DNA of 64,000 nt, from positions 1 through 64,000 of the forward strand of contig CANKVS010000006.1 in assembly GCA_947487155.1 (NCBI GenBank), given 5' to 3'. How positions within the stretch are numbered: the first letter of the stretch is position 1; each line of letters starts with the position of its first letter. This DNA is from an uncultured Flaviramulus sp. (lineage in GTDB: Bacteria > Bacteroidota > Bacteroidia > Flavobacteriales > Flavobacteriaceae). The position numbers and the translations under genes are program-made. Positions 45,709-55,167 of this stretch are shown here, one piece after another. The notes beneath the pieces were generated by a model, which had not been told where the DNA came from, did not search any database, and saw only the letters and a program-made list of their open reading frames with translations.

Positions 45709-47187
45709 ATGAAAAATTTAAAAATCAAAAGTATACTTATAGTAATCGCGTTAATTTTTTCTTGTAGCGACGATTTTGTAAATGTTGATTCGCCCGATGC
45801 GAATTCAGAAAGCTTTTTTAATACAGAAGCAGATTACCAAGCAGCCTTAACAGGTGCATATGATGGATTACAATACACCTACGTAAATGTAATGTTAGGA
45901 GAAATAGCATCAGATAATACATTATGTGGAGGAGAAAGTGCTACCGATGTTATTGGTTTTCAGGAAATTGACGATATGATACATACGCCAAACAATGCCA
46001 ATTTAAGAGATATTTGGAATTGGATGTATGGGGCAGTAAATAGAGCAAATTTTATTTTAGAGTTTCAAGACAAAACAGACTTCCCAAACAAAAATAATGT
46101 TATAGGGCAAGCACGTTTTTTAAGAGCTTATTATAATTTCGAGTTAGTAAAGTGGTTTGGAGATATTCCTTTTTTAGTTGATAAACGTATTGAGTTTGGA
46201 GACCAATTTGTAATAGAAAGATCTCCTAAATTTGAAGTTTATGCTTTAATAGAACAAGATTTAATGTTTGCTGCGGCTAATTTGCCATATACTCAATCTG
46301 AAAAAGGAAGAGTTACTAAAGGTGCTGCACAGGCATTATTAGGTAAAGCTTATTTATTTCAAGATAAATTCTCTGAAGCAGCTACTGTTTTAGAAGACTT
46401 GATTAATAATGGTCCTTATGATTTAGTTACAGAAACTAGAAATGTAGAAGGCCTAACAATATTACCAATTTTTGAGAATGATAACGAAAACAACATAGAA
46501 TCTGTTTTTGAAGTTCAGTATATTGATTCTGAAGGCGCAGGATTTGGATGTCTACAATGTAGTGAAGGTAATGTTGCTGTTGGGTTTAACGGAATAAGAA
46601 ATTATAGTGGGCCAGAATTTGAATCTGGATTTAGTTTTAATGTACCAGTACAAGAAGTTGTTGATGCTTTTGAAGCTGGAGATATTCGATTAGATACAGC
46701 TATATTAAATATAGATACTTGGGCTACAGATACAGGAGCATCATTTGGTACAGGCTATGAGCATACAGGCTACTTTAACAGAAAGTATATATCTAGACAA
46801 GGTGATTTAAATACTGGTGATGCTAACCTAACAAATCCTAATAATTACAGAGCAATACGTTTTGCAGATGTGCTATTAATGGCTGCAGAAGCATTAAATA
46901 GAGGCAGTATTAGCGATACTAGAGCGCAAGGATATTTAAATCGTGTACGCACTAGAGCTATGTTGCCTAATGTAACAACAACAGGTACTAATTTGACTAA
47001 TGATATTTATCAAGAACGTCGTGTTGAATTGGTAGGGGAAGGACATCGTTTTTTCGATTTGGTTAGAACAGGAAGAGCTTCTACCGAAATTGATGGCTTT
47101 GTTGCTGGAAAGCATGAACTGTTTCCTATTCCAGAAATAGAAATTCAGTTAGCAGGAAACAGATGGGCACAAAACCCAATGTATTAA
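45709..47187 (+). CDS. susD: SusD/RagB-family surface glycan-binding lipoprotein
   Basis: A 492-residue SusD homologue. The signal peptide ends with lipobox IFSC (Cys19), then Ser and Asp residues that favour surface display. Family segments are ADYQAALTGAYDGLQ, WNWMYGAVNRANFIL, ARFLRAYYNFELVKWFGDIP and the C-terminal ERRVELVGEGHRFFDLVRTG. TPR-like helices make the scaffold that docks on SusC and captures glycan at the surface. It follows susC by 8 bp. Confidence 0.96.
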   Translation: MKNLKIKSILIVIALIFSCSDDFVNVDSPDANSESFFNTEADYQAALTGAYDGLQYTYVNVMLGEIASDNTLCGGESATDVIGFQEIDDMIHTPNNANLRDIWNWMYGAVNRANFILEFQDKTDFPNKNNVIGQARFLRAYYNFELVKWFGDIPFLVDKRIEFGDQFVIERSPKFEVYALIEQDLMFAAANLPYTQSEKGRVTKGAAQALLGKAYLFQDKFSEAATVLEDLINNGPYDLVTETRNVEGLTILPIFENDNENNIESVFEVQYIDSEGAGFGCLQCSEGNVAVGFNGIRNYSGPEFESGFSFNVPVQEVVDAFEAGDIRLDTAILNIDTWATDTGASFGTGYEHTGYFNRKYISRQGDLNTGDANLTNPNNYRAIRFADVLLMAAEALNRGSISDTRAQGYLNRVRTRAMLPNVTTTGTNLTNDIYQERRVELVGEGHRFFDLVRTGRASTEIDGFVAGKHELFPIPEIEIQLAGNRWAQNPMY

Positions 47188-47205
47188 ACATTAAAAAAAT
47201 TAGAT

Positions 47206-49212
47206 ATGAAAACATTAAAATATATATTGAGTTTAGCTTTAGTATTCTTTATAGGATGTGCTGAAGATGATAACGATTTAAGTTTTGTTGATAAGATTGA
47301 AGCGCCTACAAATGTATCGGCTCTTTTTAAAATATCTCAAGACAATAGTGGTTTGGTTTCAATTACACCAAACTCAGATGGTGCAGTATTGTATAATATT
47401 ACTTTTGGTGATGATACCGAAGCACCAGAAAGTGTAAAGCAAGGAGAAAGTTTAGATCACGAATACGCAGAAGGAACTTATTCAGTTAATGTAGAAGCCG
47501 TTGGGCTTAATGGATTAAAAGCATCAGTTAGTAAAGATTTAGTGGTGTCTTTTAAAGCACCAGAAAATTTGGATGTAATTATAGAAAATGATGTTGCTGT
47601 TTCAAAAAAAGTAAATATTACAGCAAATGCAGATTTTGCTATGATGTACGAATTTTATTCGGGAGAGGACGGAGTTACACAACCTGTAGCAACGGCTAAT
47701 ATAGGAGAGACAGTTTCTTATATATATGAAAACCCTGGAACTTACGATGTTAGAGTTATAGTAATGGGAGGGGCAATTGAAACAACAGAATACACTGAAA
47801 CTTTTGAAGTTACTGAGATTTTAGCGCCAATAGCACCTGCGCCAACGCAGCAAAACAGAGCTGAAGAAGATGTGATTTCTATTTACAGTTCTGTGTATAC
47901 TGATGTGCCTGATACAGATTTTTTTCCTGATTGGGGACAAGGAGGTCAAGGCAGTTCTTGGGCAGAATTTGATTTAGATGGAGATACAATGCTACAGTAC
48001 ATTAATTTAAGCTATCAAGGTATAGCTTTAGCAGATGGTACAACAGTTGATGTTTCTGGGATGGAATTTTTACACTTAGATGTTTGGACCTCTGGAGATG
48101 CTTCAAGAATAGAAACTTCTATTATTAATAATGCTTCTGGAACAACTACCGAAGCTCCAGTTTGGAGTGATTTAACAGCTGGCGAATGGACGTCTATAGA
48201 GATTCCTATTTCAGACTATACAGATCAAGGCTTAACTGTTACAGAAATTTTTCAAATGAAGTTTGTAGGAGATCCTTGGGCAACCGGAACAGTGTTTATT
48301 GATAATATTTATTTCTACAAACAAAGTGCGGCACCGTTTAATGATGGTTTATTAACTAATGGCGATTTTGAATCTGGAGCAGCTCCTTGGATTGTAGGAG
48401 TAGATGATAATTCACCAATAAGTATAGTTACAGATTCTGGAAATACATATTATTCTGCAAATGTTGCAGCAGCAGGAAACCCATGGGATGTAAATATGAG
48501 CCAAAAAGTTAATATCATTCAAGACGAAACATACACTTTAGTTTTCGATGCATGGTCAGATACTAACAGATCTATAATTTCTGGTATAGGGTTAAGTGGT
48601 GCGCCATGGTCTAGTACCACTGAATCAGTAAGTATTACACCAACAAGAACTAGGTATTCATTAACATTAGTTGCAGCAGGATATGGAGCTCCAGATGCTC
48701 GTATAATATTCGATTTGGGAGCAGAAGCTGGTATGGTAAATATAGATGACGTGTCTTTGTTTTTAGGAGATGGTCCATTTGATGATGGTATATTAACTAA
48801 TGGAGATTTTGAAGCTGGAGCTGAACCATGGATTGTAGGAACTGATGATAATGCTCCAGTAACTGTAGTAACAGATTCTGGAAACACTCATTATTTTGCT
48901 GATGTAACAGCTGCAGGAAACCCATGGGATGTTAACATGAGTCAAAAAGTTGAAATAACTCAAGGGCTAACATATACACTTACTTTTGATGCTTGGTCAG
49001 ATACCAATAGAACAATAGTTTCTGGTATAGGGTTAAGTGCGGCTCCATGGTCAAGTGCTACGGAATCAATTAGTATTACCCCAACGAGAACAACGTATAC
49101 GCAAACTCTTGAAGCAACAGATTTTGGAGCTATTGATGCGCGCGTAATATTTGATATGGGAGCTGAAATTGGTCAAGTAAATATTGATAATGTTTCTTTA
49201 ACCTCTAACTAA
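47206..49212 (+). CDS. Surface glycan-binding lipoprotein with tandem CBM-like domains
   Basis: A 668-residue lipoprotein (lipobox FIGC, then acidic residues). Two PKD/Ig-like domains span about 25-205. A first carbohydrate-binding-like beta-sandwich lies at about 220-370 (ending FIDNIYFYK). Two almost identical CBM4/9-like domains follow at about 380-525 and 527-668, each starting with DG-LTNGDFE-GA-PWIVG and carrying WDVNMSQKV. No catalytic residues are seen. In the SusE/F-like position after SusD it is likely a surface glycan-binding protein that raises affinity for long beta-glucan. Confidence 0.85.
   Translation: MKTLKYILSLALVFFIGCAEDDNDLSFVDKIEAPTNVSALFKISQDNSGLVSITPNSDGAVLYNITFGDDTEAPESVKQGESLDHEYAEGTYSVNVEAVGLNGLKASVSKDLVVSFKAPENLDVIIENDVAVSKKVNITANADFAMMYEFYSGEDGVTQPVATANIGETVSYIYENPGTYDVRVIVMGGAIETTEYTETFEVTEILAPIAPAPTQQNRAEEDVISIYSSVYTDVPDTDFFPDWGQGGQGSSWAEFDLDGDTMLQYINLSYQGIALADGTTVDVSGMEFLHLDVWTSGDASRIETSIINNASGTTTEAPVWSDLTAGEWTSIEIPISDYTDQGLTVTEIFQMKFVGDPWATGTVFIDNIYFYKQSAAPFNDGLLTNGDFESGAAPWIVGVDDNSPISIVTDSGNTYYSANVAAAGNPWDVNMSQKVNIIQDETYTLVFDAWSDTNRSIISGIGLSGAPWSSTTESVSITPTRTRYSLTLVAAGYGAPDARIIFDLGAEAGMVNIDDVSLFLGDGPFDDGILTNGDFEAGAEPWIVGTDDNAPVTVVTDSGNTHYFADVTAAGNPWDVNMSQKVEITQGLTYTLTFDAWSDTNRTIVSGIGLSAAPWSSATESISITPTRTTYTQTLEATDFGAIDARVIFDMGAEIGQVNIDNVSLTSN
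48343..49209 (+). repeat. Tandem duplication of CBM-like module (about 441 bp units)
   Basis: Units starting at about 48343 and 48784 encode successive modules of about 147 residues with long identical stretches (for example NPWDVNMSQKV and RIIFDLGAE/RVIFDMGAE). The high similarity points to a rather recent in-frame duplication inside the binding lipoprotein. Confidence 0.85.
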
Positions 49213-49231
49213 TTAATAAGAATATTGAATT

Positions 49232-50188
49232 ATGAAAAAATTTATAAATAATAAAAGGCTAATAATAATCTTTTTGTCATTGACAGTTGCATTTACTAGT
49301 TGTCAAGATGATGATGCAGATTTTGGAGATATAAATGCACCGACAGGTGTAACTATATCAGCTGAAATAATTGGAGTGGACACAACTAACCCCAACGGAG
49401 ATGGAACAGGTATAGTAAACTTTACAGCAAGCTCTAATGGAGCTATCACATACAGATTTAATTTTGGTGATCAGTCAGATGTTAAGGTTGCTCCATCTGG
49501 AACTATTACGCATAGGTTTAGCTTAACAGGTGTAAACACATATTCAGTAACGGTTATTGCTTCAGGTAGAGGCGGTGTTTCTAGTACAGCAACTATAAAT
49601 ATTGATGTTTTTAGCTCTTTTGAGGATCAAGAAGCAAAAGACTTTTTAACAGGTGGAGCTGGATTAAGTAAAACATGGTATTGGGCAGCAGATAAACCGG
49701 GTAATATTGGTTTAGGACCAAATGCGGTACAATCAGGAGGTGAGCACACGTTCTCTCAATGGTTTACTTCTGATGCATGGCATGGAGATAAATTATGTAT
49801 GTATGATGCAGAGTTTGTATTTACACAAGCTGTTGATGGTAGCTTAACTTTTGAACAACTAACAGATATTGCATATACACCTGGAGACTTTGCTGCTTCA
49901 ATAGGAGTAGATGGCGATACATGTCATGGTACAGATGTAGCTCCTTCATTAGATGGTATTAAAAATGTTGCTTTAAGTCCATCATCTTCAACAGCAACTG
50001 TTGCTGGTGATTATAGAGGAACAACAATGACTTTTTCTGATGGTGGCTTTATGTCTTGGTATGTAAATGTTAATGTGTTGGAAATTATAGAAATAACTGA
50101 AAACACAATGTTTGTAAGAATGACTGATAGTTCTAACCCAGATTTGGCTTGGTATTGTAAATACCAAACAGACAATCCTAATGATTAA
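49232..50188 (+). CDS. PKD-domain lipoprotein, probable glycan-binding
   Basis: A 318-residue lipoprotein; the signal peptide ends at lipobox FTSC followed by Gln and three Asp. A PKD-like domain spans about 30-130 (FTASSNGAITYRFNFGDQSD). The rest (about 135-315; SSFEDQEAKDFLTGGAGLSKTW, MYDAEFVFTQ, and a C-terminal WYCKYQT) is a beta-rich module often placed after SusD in laminarin-type loci. No catalytic motif is seen. It is the last gene of the susC operon: a strong terminator follows 56 bp after the stop. Confidence 0.8.
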   Translation: MKKFINNKRLIIIFLSLTVAFTSCQDDDADFGDINAPTGVTISAEIIGVDTTNPNGDGTGIVNFTASSNGAITYRFNFGDQSDVKVAPSGTITHRFSLTGVNTYSVTVIASGRGGVSSTATINIDVFSSFEDQEAKDFLTGGAGLSKTWYWAADKPGNIGLGPNAVQSGGEHTFSQWFTSDAWHGDKLCMYDAEFVFTQAVDGSLTFEQLTDIAYTPGDFAASIGVDGDTCHGTDVAPSLDGIKNVALSPSSSTATVAGDYRGTTMTFSDGGFMSWYVNVNVLEIIEITENTMFVRMTDSSNPDLAWYCKYQTDNPND

Positions 50189-50243
50189 GCTGCAAAAATT
50201 AATATTAGATTAAACAAATTATTGACTAATTTAAATATTATCA

Positions 50244-50280
50244 TAGGTTAAAAAAACACAACACGTGTTTTTTTAACCTA
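50244..50280. terminator. Perfect 16-bp inverted-repeat terminator
   Basis: TAGGTTAAAAAAACAC (50244-50259) and GTGTTTTTTTAACCTA (50265-50280) pair without mismatch around ACACA-like loop bases. The A/T runs in the stem supply the U tract. It separates the susC-susD-lipoprotein operon from the second unit that starts at 50544. Confidence 0.85.
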
Positions 50281-50495
50281 TACATTACCACAACAATCAA
50301 GCATTTTTATAAAATTTATATTCTTAAAACGAAAAACAGAATACTACAACAAAGAGCTGGTTTTGTTAGGTTTTTAGAGTAATAAATAACTTTTTTTTAC
50401 TGTGTATGTTTTTTGTTGAGGTGTTTTTTATAAAGTTACTAATTTATTAAAGTAATTTTATAACAACGCAACGTCCCCATAATACTACCACAACA
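50278..50495 (+). promoter_or_regulatory. Promoter region of second PUL unit, parallel to susC promoter
   Basis: TACCACAACA occurs at 50286-50295 and again at 50486-50495. An operator-like TGTGTATGTTTTTTGTTGAGG is at 50401-50421 (complement CTCAAC-N5-ACATAC), and a TAATTTTA box at 50453-50460. From TACCACAACA to TGTATG is 117 bp, and from TGTATG to the box 50 bp, against 116 and 49 ahead of susC. The stretch 50363-50423 is also base-similar to 42553-42614. Confidence 0.6.
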
Positions 50496-50543
50496 TTCTA
50501 TAAAATAGAAGTTTAGTTTTACCAACTTAAAAATAATAATACT

Positions 50544-53500
50544 ATGAAAAACAATGTTCTAAGATTAGTACTCTTCTTATTTGCAATTTCGGCTTTTGGG
50601 CAATCCGACAAGGTCTCAGTTGTAAGTAATGATGAAGGCATGAAATTAGTAGTCAATGGAAAAGATTTTATGATTAATGGTATGAATTGGGATTATATCC
50701 CTATTGGAACCAACACTGTAAATGCCAACTTCTGGAAAAAATCTGATGATATTATTAAGGCAGGACTGGATTCAGAAATGTCACTTCTAAAAAACATGAA
50801 TGTAAATGTAATACGTCAGTATACAGGAGTACCTGCAAAATGGATTAAGTACATCTACGAAAACTATGGTATTTATACGATGCTTAATCATTCCTTTGGT
50901 CGTTATGGTTTAACACTAGATGGTGTTTGGACACCAGTTACTATTTATGACGATGCTAAAACTGCAGAACACCTTATGTCTGAAGTAGAAAACTTAGTTA
51001 AGGAATATAAGAATACACCAGGGTTATTACTGTATTTGCTTGGTAACGAAAACAATTATGGGTTGTTCTGGGCTGGAGCAGAAACCGAAGATTTTCCTGA
51101 TGAAGAGGAGAAAAAGCAAGCTGTTGGACAAAATCGTGGTCGCCCAATGTATAAACTTATGAATGAAGCTGCTAAAAAGATGAAAGCTATGGACTCATCA
51201 CATCCTGTAGCAATATGTAACGGTGATGTATTGTTTATAGACATTGTAGCAGAAGAATGTAAAGATGTAGATATATATGGAGTAAACTCGTACCGTGGTG
51301 CTTCTTTTACCGATATGTTTAAAGTCGTTAAAGAAAAACTTAATAAGCCCATTATGTTTACCGAGTTTGGTGCCGATGCGTTTAATGCTATAGAAAATAA
51401 AGAAGACCAGAAAGCACAAGCCTATTATATGGTTGAGAATTGGAGAGAGATTTATGAAAATGCAGCAGGTTTAGGAAAAGAAGAAAACTCTATTGGAGGG
51501 TTTACATTTCAATTTAGTGATGGTTGGTGGAAATACGGTTTTGATAAAAGAGAAAATGCCGATCAACATGATAACAATGCATCTTGGGCAAATGGCGGAT
51601 ATGCCATTGATTTAGCACCAGGAGAAAATAACATGAATGAAGAGTGGTTTGGTATTTGTGCAAAAGGACCAACCAGCGAAAGAGGCCTTTACGATTTATA
51701 CCCTCGTGCAGCATATTATGCTTTAAAAGAAGCACATCAGTTAAATCCTTACAGAGAAGGAGTTAATCTAGAATTTGTTCAAAACCATTTTGATGGTATA
51801 GAACTCATGGGTGCCATTTTAAAAGCTAGAGGAGATAAGGCTGCTTTAGAAGCAAAAGATGGAGGAAAAATTAAGATAAGTAATTTAAGAGCAGAGTTTA
51901 CCACGTTTAATACAGGAGGTAGTTTAATTACAACGCCAGATACTGCAGATCCTGATGAATTAGCATATCCAAACCAACTAGGTTTCGATCATATGCAATC
52001 TTATTTTGTAGGGGTTGAGGGTAAACCAACATCTAACATGACGGCGAATGTGAACTTTAACATTTTAGGTAATGTTGCTGAAAACCCAATTGATGAAATT
52101 TTTTATGAAAATAGAGGGCGAACTATATCTATTAATGGTAACAATGGAGCAGTAACATTAGGAGATGCTAATCGTGTTCAAGTTTATAATGCAGAATTCG
52201 AGTGGAAAGCTAAAGAATTCGACTTAAAAGGGTTTTATCGAACAGGACATTACCATTGGGGGTATGAAGGCGATTTATTTGGCTTATATCCAGAAGCAAA
52301 TTACGGACCGAACTTAGATATTTATCAAGGTGAAATATCGGGTATCGAAATTGATGGTAAAAAAAGCTTTAAAGGCTTTAAAGCAGCTTTTGGACCGCAA
52401 TTATGGTGGGGCGCTAATCCTGCGGTGCTTTTAAAGTATCAAACCAAAATTGGACATTTTGATGTCGCTGCGATATATCATGAAGATATTGACGATGTTG
52501 GAGAAGCAGTTACTTCTATTGCCATACCACAACCTAAAACACGTAGAGCAACTTTATCTATAGAAAAAGAATTTGGTGCTTTCGATCTTCAATTAGGTGC
52601 TATTTGGGCAGGAGAACCTTTAAACGGTAGAGAGTTTCAAGTAGCCGAAGGAACACCAGGTAACTATATTATTTATACAGACAAGGTTAATTCTGAAGAC
52701 AATTGGGGAGGGAAGGCTAAATTAACGTTTCAAAAAGGGAAATTTAATTGGTATGCCCAAGGTGCTATTCAAGGGTTAGTTGCTAACGGAGGTTACGACC
52801 AAACAAAAACTTTTACAGGATGGAGGCTTAAGGATACAGGAAGCGGCAATCAAACCAATTTCTTAACAGGTTTTGCGTTAACTGTTGGCAAGTTTCAAAT
52901 TGCACCAAACTTTTTATGGCAAAAACCAATTGTTGGAGCTATGCCAAACGATGTGCAGGCACCAGGTAGGTTAAGAAACATTCAGGATGATCCCTTTATA
53001 GTAAGAGCAAACAGAGAAACTACTGCAGGAGAGTTGTTATTCTCTTACGATCCAACCCCAGGAACTTGGATGTACGAGTGGGATAACGATAGAGCAGAAG
53101 ATGCCAAATTTGCTTTCAATTTAGGGTTTGTATATAAACATCATCCAACAGCGCAAGATGCAGCTATAGGGTTTTTAGATAATCGTACATCTTTCGCTTT
53201 TCCTAATTCAGCACCAGCTCAAGATCTTTGGGAAGCACATTCAAGAATAGTTTCTAAAGTAAGTCCAGACTTAGGGTTAATTGCTAATTTTTATGCAGGA
53301 AATGGTCAGGCAAATGGAAGCGACGATAGGTTAATTAACCGTGTAGGAGGCGATATTAGAGTTATACATAATAAGCTAAAATTTACACACGCCTTTAAAA
53401 TTAACGATTGGGGACCTTTCGATTATCATCGCGATTTTAACTTAACATACCCTGTACAACTCATGTTAGATATATCTACAACTTTAGGGAAACCAGATTG

Positions 53501-53693
53501 GTTTATACTACCAGACACAAAAGTTGGTATTCGTGGGACATGGCGATCACTAGATCAATATTCACCACGTTATGCACCTAATAGAGTAGAACCAAATACG
53601 TTCCCTCCAGTTCCAACAGTAAGTACTGTAGGGTTTGATGATGGGCAAGAGTGGGAAATTAGAACATATATACACATCAACATTGGTAAATAA
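50544..53693 (+). CDS. Clan GH-A glycosidase fused to outer-membrane-barrel-like domain
   Basis: A 1049-residue exported protein (signal peptide about 1-20). Residues about 25-405 form a TIM barrel of GH2/GH5-like type: NGMNWDYIPIG near the start, acid/base Glu169 in LLGNENNYG and nucleophile Glu274 in IMFTEFGADAF, the spacing expected for clan GH-A. From about 470 to the end the sequence consists of some 14 or more alternating amphipathic strands with aromatic ends (for example KFNWYAQGAIQGLVANGG), like an outer-membrane porin, though without a terminal Phe. The exact GH family is not recognised. The gene starts the second unit of the laminarin-type locus and has a promoter like that of susC. 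Confidence 0.8.
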   Translation: MKNNVLRLVLFLFAISAFGQSDKVSVVSNDEGMKLVVNGKDFMINGMNWDYIPIGTNTVNANFWKKSDDIIKAGLDSEMSLLKNMNVNVIRQYTGVPAKWIKYIYENYGIYTMLNHSFGRYGLTLDGVWTPVTIYDDAKTAEHLMSEVENLVKEYKNTPGLLLYLLGNENNYGLFWAGAETEDFPDEEEKKQAVGQNRGRPMYKLMNEAAKKMKAMDSSHPVAICNGDVLFIDIVAEECKDVDIYGVNSYRGASFTDMFKVVKEKLNKPIMFTEFGADAFNAIENKEDQKAQAYYMVENWREIYENAAGLGKEENSIGGFTFQFSDGWWKYGFDKRENADQHDNNASWANGGYAIDLAPGENNMNEEWFGICAKGPTSERGLYDLYPRAAYYALKEAHQLNPYREGVNLEFVQNHFDGIELMGAILKARGDKAALEAKDGGKIKISNLRAEFTTFNTGGSLITTPDTADPDELAYPNQLGFDHMQSYFVGVEGKPTSNMTANVNFNILGNVAENPIDEIFYENRGRTISINGNNGAVTLGDANRVQVYNAEFEWKAKEFDLKGFYRTGHYHWGYEGDLFGLYPEANYGPNLDIYQGEISGIEIDGKKSFKGFKAAFGPQLWWGANPAVLLKYQTKIGHFDVAAIYHEDIDDVGEAVTSIAIPQPKTRRATLSIEKEFGAFDLQLGAIWAGEPLNGREFQVAEGTPGNYIIYTDKVNSEDNWGGKAKLTFQKGKFNWYAQGAIQGLVANGGYDQTKTFTGWRLKDTGSGNQTNFLTGFALTVGKFQIAPNFLWQKPIVGAMPNDVQAPGRLRNIQDDPFIVRANRETTAGELLFSYDPTPGTWMYEWDNDRAEDAKFAFNLGFVYKHHPTAQDAAIGFLDNRTSFAFPNSAPAQDLWEAHSRIVSKVSPDLGLIANFYAGNGQANGSDDRLINRVGGDIRVIHNKLKFTHAFKINDWGPFDYHRDFNLTYPVQLMLDISTTLGKPDWFILPDTKVGIRGTWRSLDQYSPRYAPNRVEPNTFPPVPTVSTVGFDDGQEWEIRTYIHINIGK

Positions 53694-53706
53694 AAAAGAA
53701 ATAAAA

Positions 53707-55134
53707 ATGAAAACTATAAAATTTATATATAAAAAAGGAGTGTTTTTCTTGGCATTGGCTTTTGTAATCAATGTTAGTTGTGAAAGAGATTTATCAGACG
53801 AGGTAGAATTTGCAACATTTCCTGCTACAGCAGAAGTGTTTACCGATGCACCAATTGGTCTAGGAACCAATTTTTATTTCCCTTATGAAGGCTCAAAACC
53901 TACAGCATGGTCGGTAGATGAAAAAGTAAGTTATGAGGGAATAGCTTCAATGAGATTTGATGTACCTAATGTTAATGACCCAGAAGGTAATTATGCTGGA
54001 GCAATATTTAGAATAGATGGCGAAGGTTCTGGTAGAGATTTATCAGGATTTGATGCCTTAACATTTTGGGCAAAAGCTTCTCAAGCTGTTACTATTGGCG
54101 AAATAGGGTTTGGGGAAGACTTTGGTGAGAACAAGTATGTAACCACAAGAATCAATGTTAGTTTAACCACTAACTGGGTTAAATATATAATTCCAATACC
54201 AGATCCTTCTAAATTAATTCAAGAACGAGGTATGTTAAGATACTCAGCAGGAGGCATTGGACCAGTAGGTAATGAAGTAGGTTACACATTTTGGTTAGAT
54301 GAAGTAAAGTTTGAAAAGCTAGGTACTATTGCTCAACCCCAACCTAAAATATTAAATGGAGAAGATGTAGCACAACAAACATTTACTGGTAGTAAAATAG
54401 ATATAGCAGCTAGAGGTTTAACGCAAACATTTAATGTTAGCGGAAAAAATGTTACTGTAAATACAACTCCAGCTTATTTTACATTTACATCTTCTAATAC
54501 AGGAGTTGCAGTAATAGATGAGAAAGGAGTAGTAGATGTTATAGGCAAAGGTGATTCAGATATAACGGCAGAATTAGGAAGCGTTACAGCCATAGGGTCG
54601 TTAAAAGTAACTTCAAATGGAGTTTTTCCAGGAGCTCCAGCACCAATGAGACCTGAAGCAAATGTTAAATCTATTTATAGTGATACTTATACTTCTGCGA
54701 CTGAAAGTAATTTTACTCCTAATTTTGGTGGTTCAACAACCCAAACTACAGAAGCAGGATCAAACGGCGATTCAGTTCAATTATATACAAATAACAATTT
54801 TACAGGTATTATTTTTAATAATACAGTAGACGCTTCAGAATTAACACATTTACACGTAGATATTTACACTCAACAATCAGGTACTAATGTTGAATTACAA
54901 ATAAGAGATGTTGGTGCTAATGGCGAGATAGAAACAAATGTATTTAATGGTTTTCCTTCAGGCGACGATAAGGACTCTAGGTTTACAGCTTCAGGATTAA
55001 CAGTAGGTTCATGGACTTCTGTAGATATTCCATTGGAAGGAGATCTTGCTTCACAGAAAAATAATTTAGGAGCACTAATACTTGTAGGCGGTCCCGATTT
55101 TATACTAGACAATATTTATTTCTATAAAGAATAA
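53707..55134 (+). CDS. Surface glycan-binding lipoprotein with Big_2-like domain
   Basis: A 475-residue lipoprotein starting at ATG 53707, 13 bp after the previous stop; an upstream frame start at 53635 overlaps the glycosidase gene. Lipobox ending VSC (about residue 26). Three modules follow: a CBM11-like beta-sandwich (about 45-225; ISGFDALTFWAKASQ-type strands, ending FWLDEVKFEKLG), an Ig-like Big_2 domain (about 240-325; TFTSSNTGVAVIDEKGVVDV), and a second binding-like sandwich (about 345-475, ending DNIYFYKE). No enzyme motif. Likely a cell-surface glucan-binding protein. Confidence 0.8.
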   Translation: MKTIKFIYKKGVFFLALAFVINVSCERDLSDEVEFATFPATAEVFTDAPIGLGTNFYFPYEGSKPTAWSVDEKVSYEGIASMRFDVPNVNDPEGNYAGAIFRIDGEGSGRDLSGFDALTFWAKASQAVTIGEIGFGEDFGENKYVTTRINVSLTTNWVKYIIPIPDPSKLIQERGMLRYSAGGIGPVGNEVGYTFWLDEVKFEKLGTIAQPQPKILNGEDVAQQTFTGSKIDIAARGLTQTFNVSGKNVTVNTTPAYFTFTSSNTGVAVIDEKGVVDVIGKGDSDITAELGSVTAIGSLKVTSNGVFPGAPAPMRPEANVKSIYSDTYTSATESNFTPNFGGSTTQTTEAGSNGDSVQLYTNNNFTGIIFNNTVDASELTHLHVDIYTQQSGTNVELQIRDVGANGEIETNVFNGFPSGDDKDSRFTASGLTVGSWTSVDIPLEGDLASQKNNLGALILVGGPDFILDNIYFYKE

Positions 55135-55167
55135 CAAGTCACTTATAACATTTTAAAAATTTAAAAG

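Larger units (their letters stand above)
50189..50543. other. Intergenic region between the two PUL transcription units
   Basis: This 355-bp gap contains a terminator (50244-50280) and then a promoter region whose motifs repeat those before susC. No gene is present. Details are given under the terminator and promoter entries. Confidence 0.7.

Noticed and set aside
53635..53706. Upstream start for the lipoprotein gene at 53707
   Set aside because: It lies within the end of the glycosidase gene and would put 24 residues before the signal peptide; ATG 53707 gives a normal lipoprotein signal.
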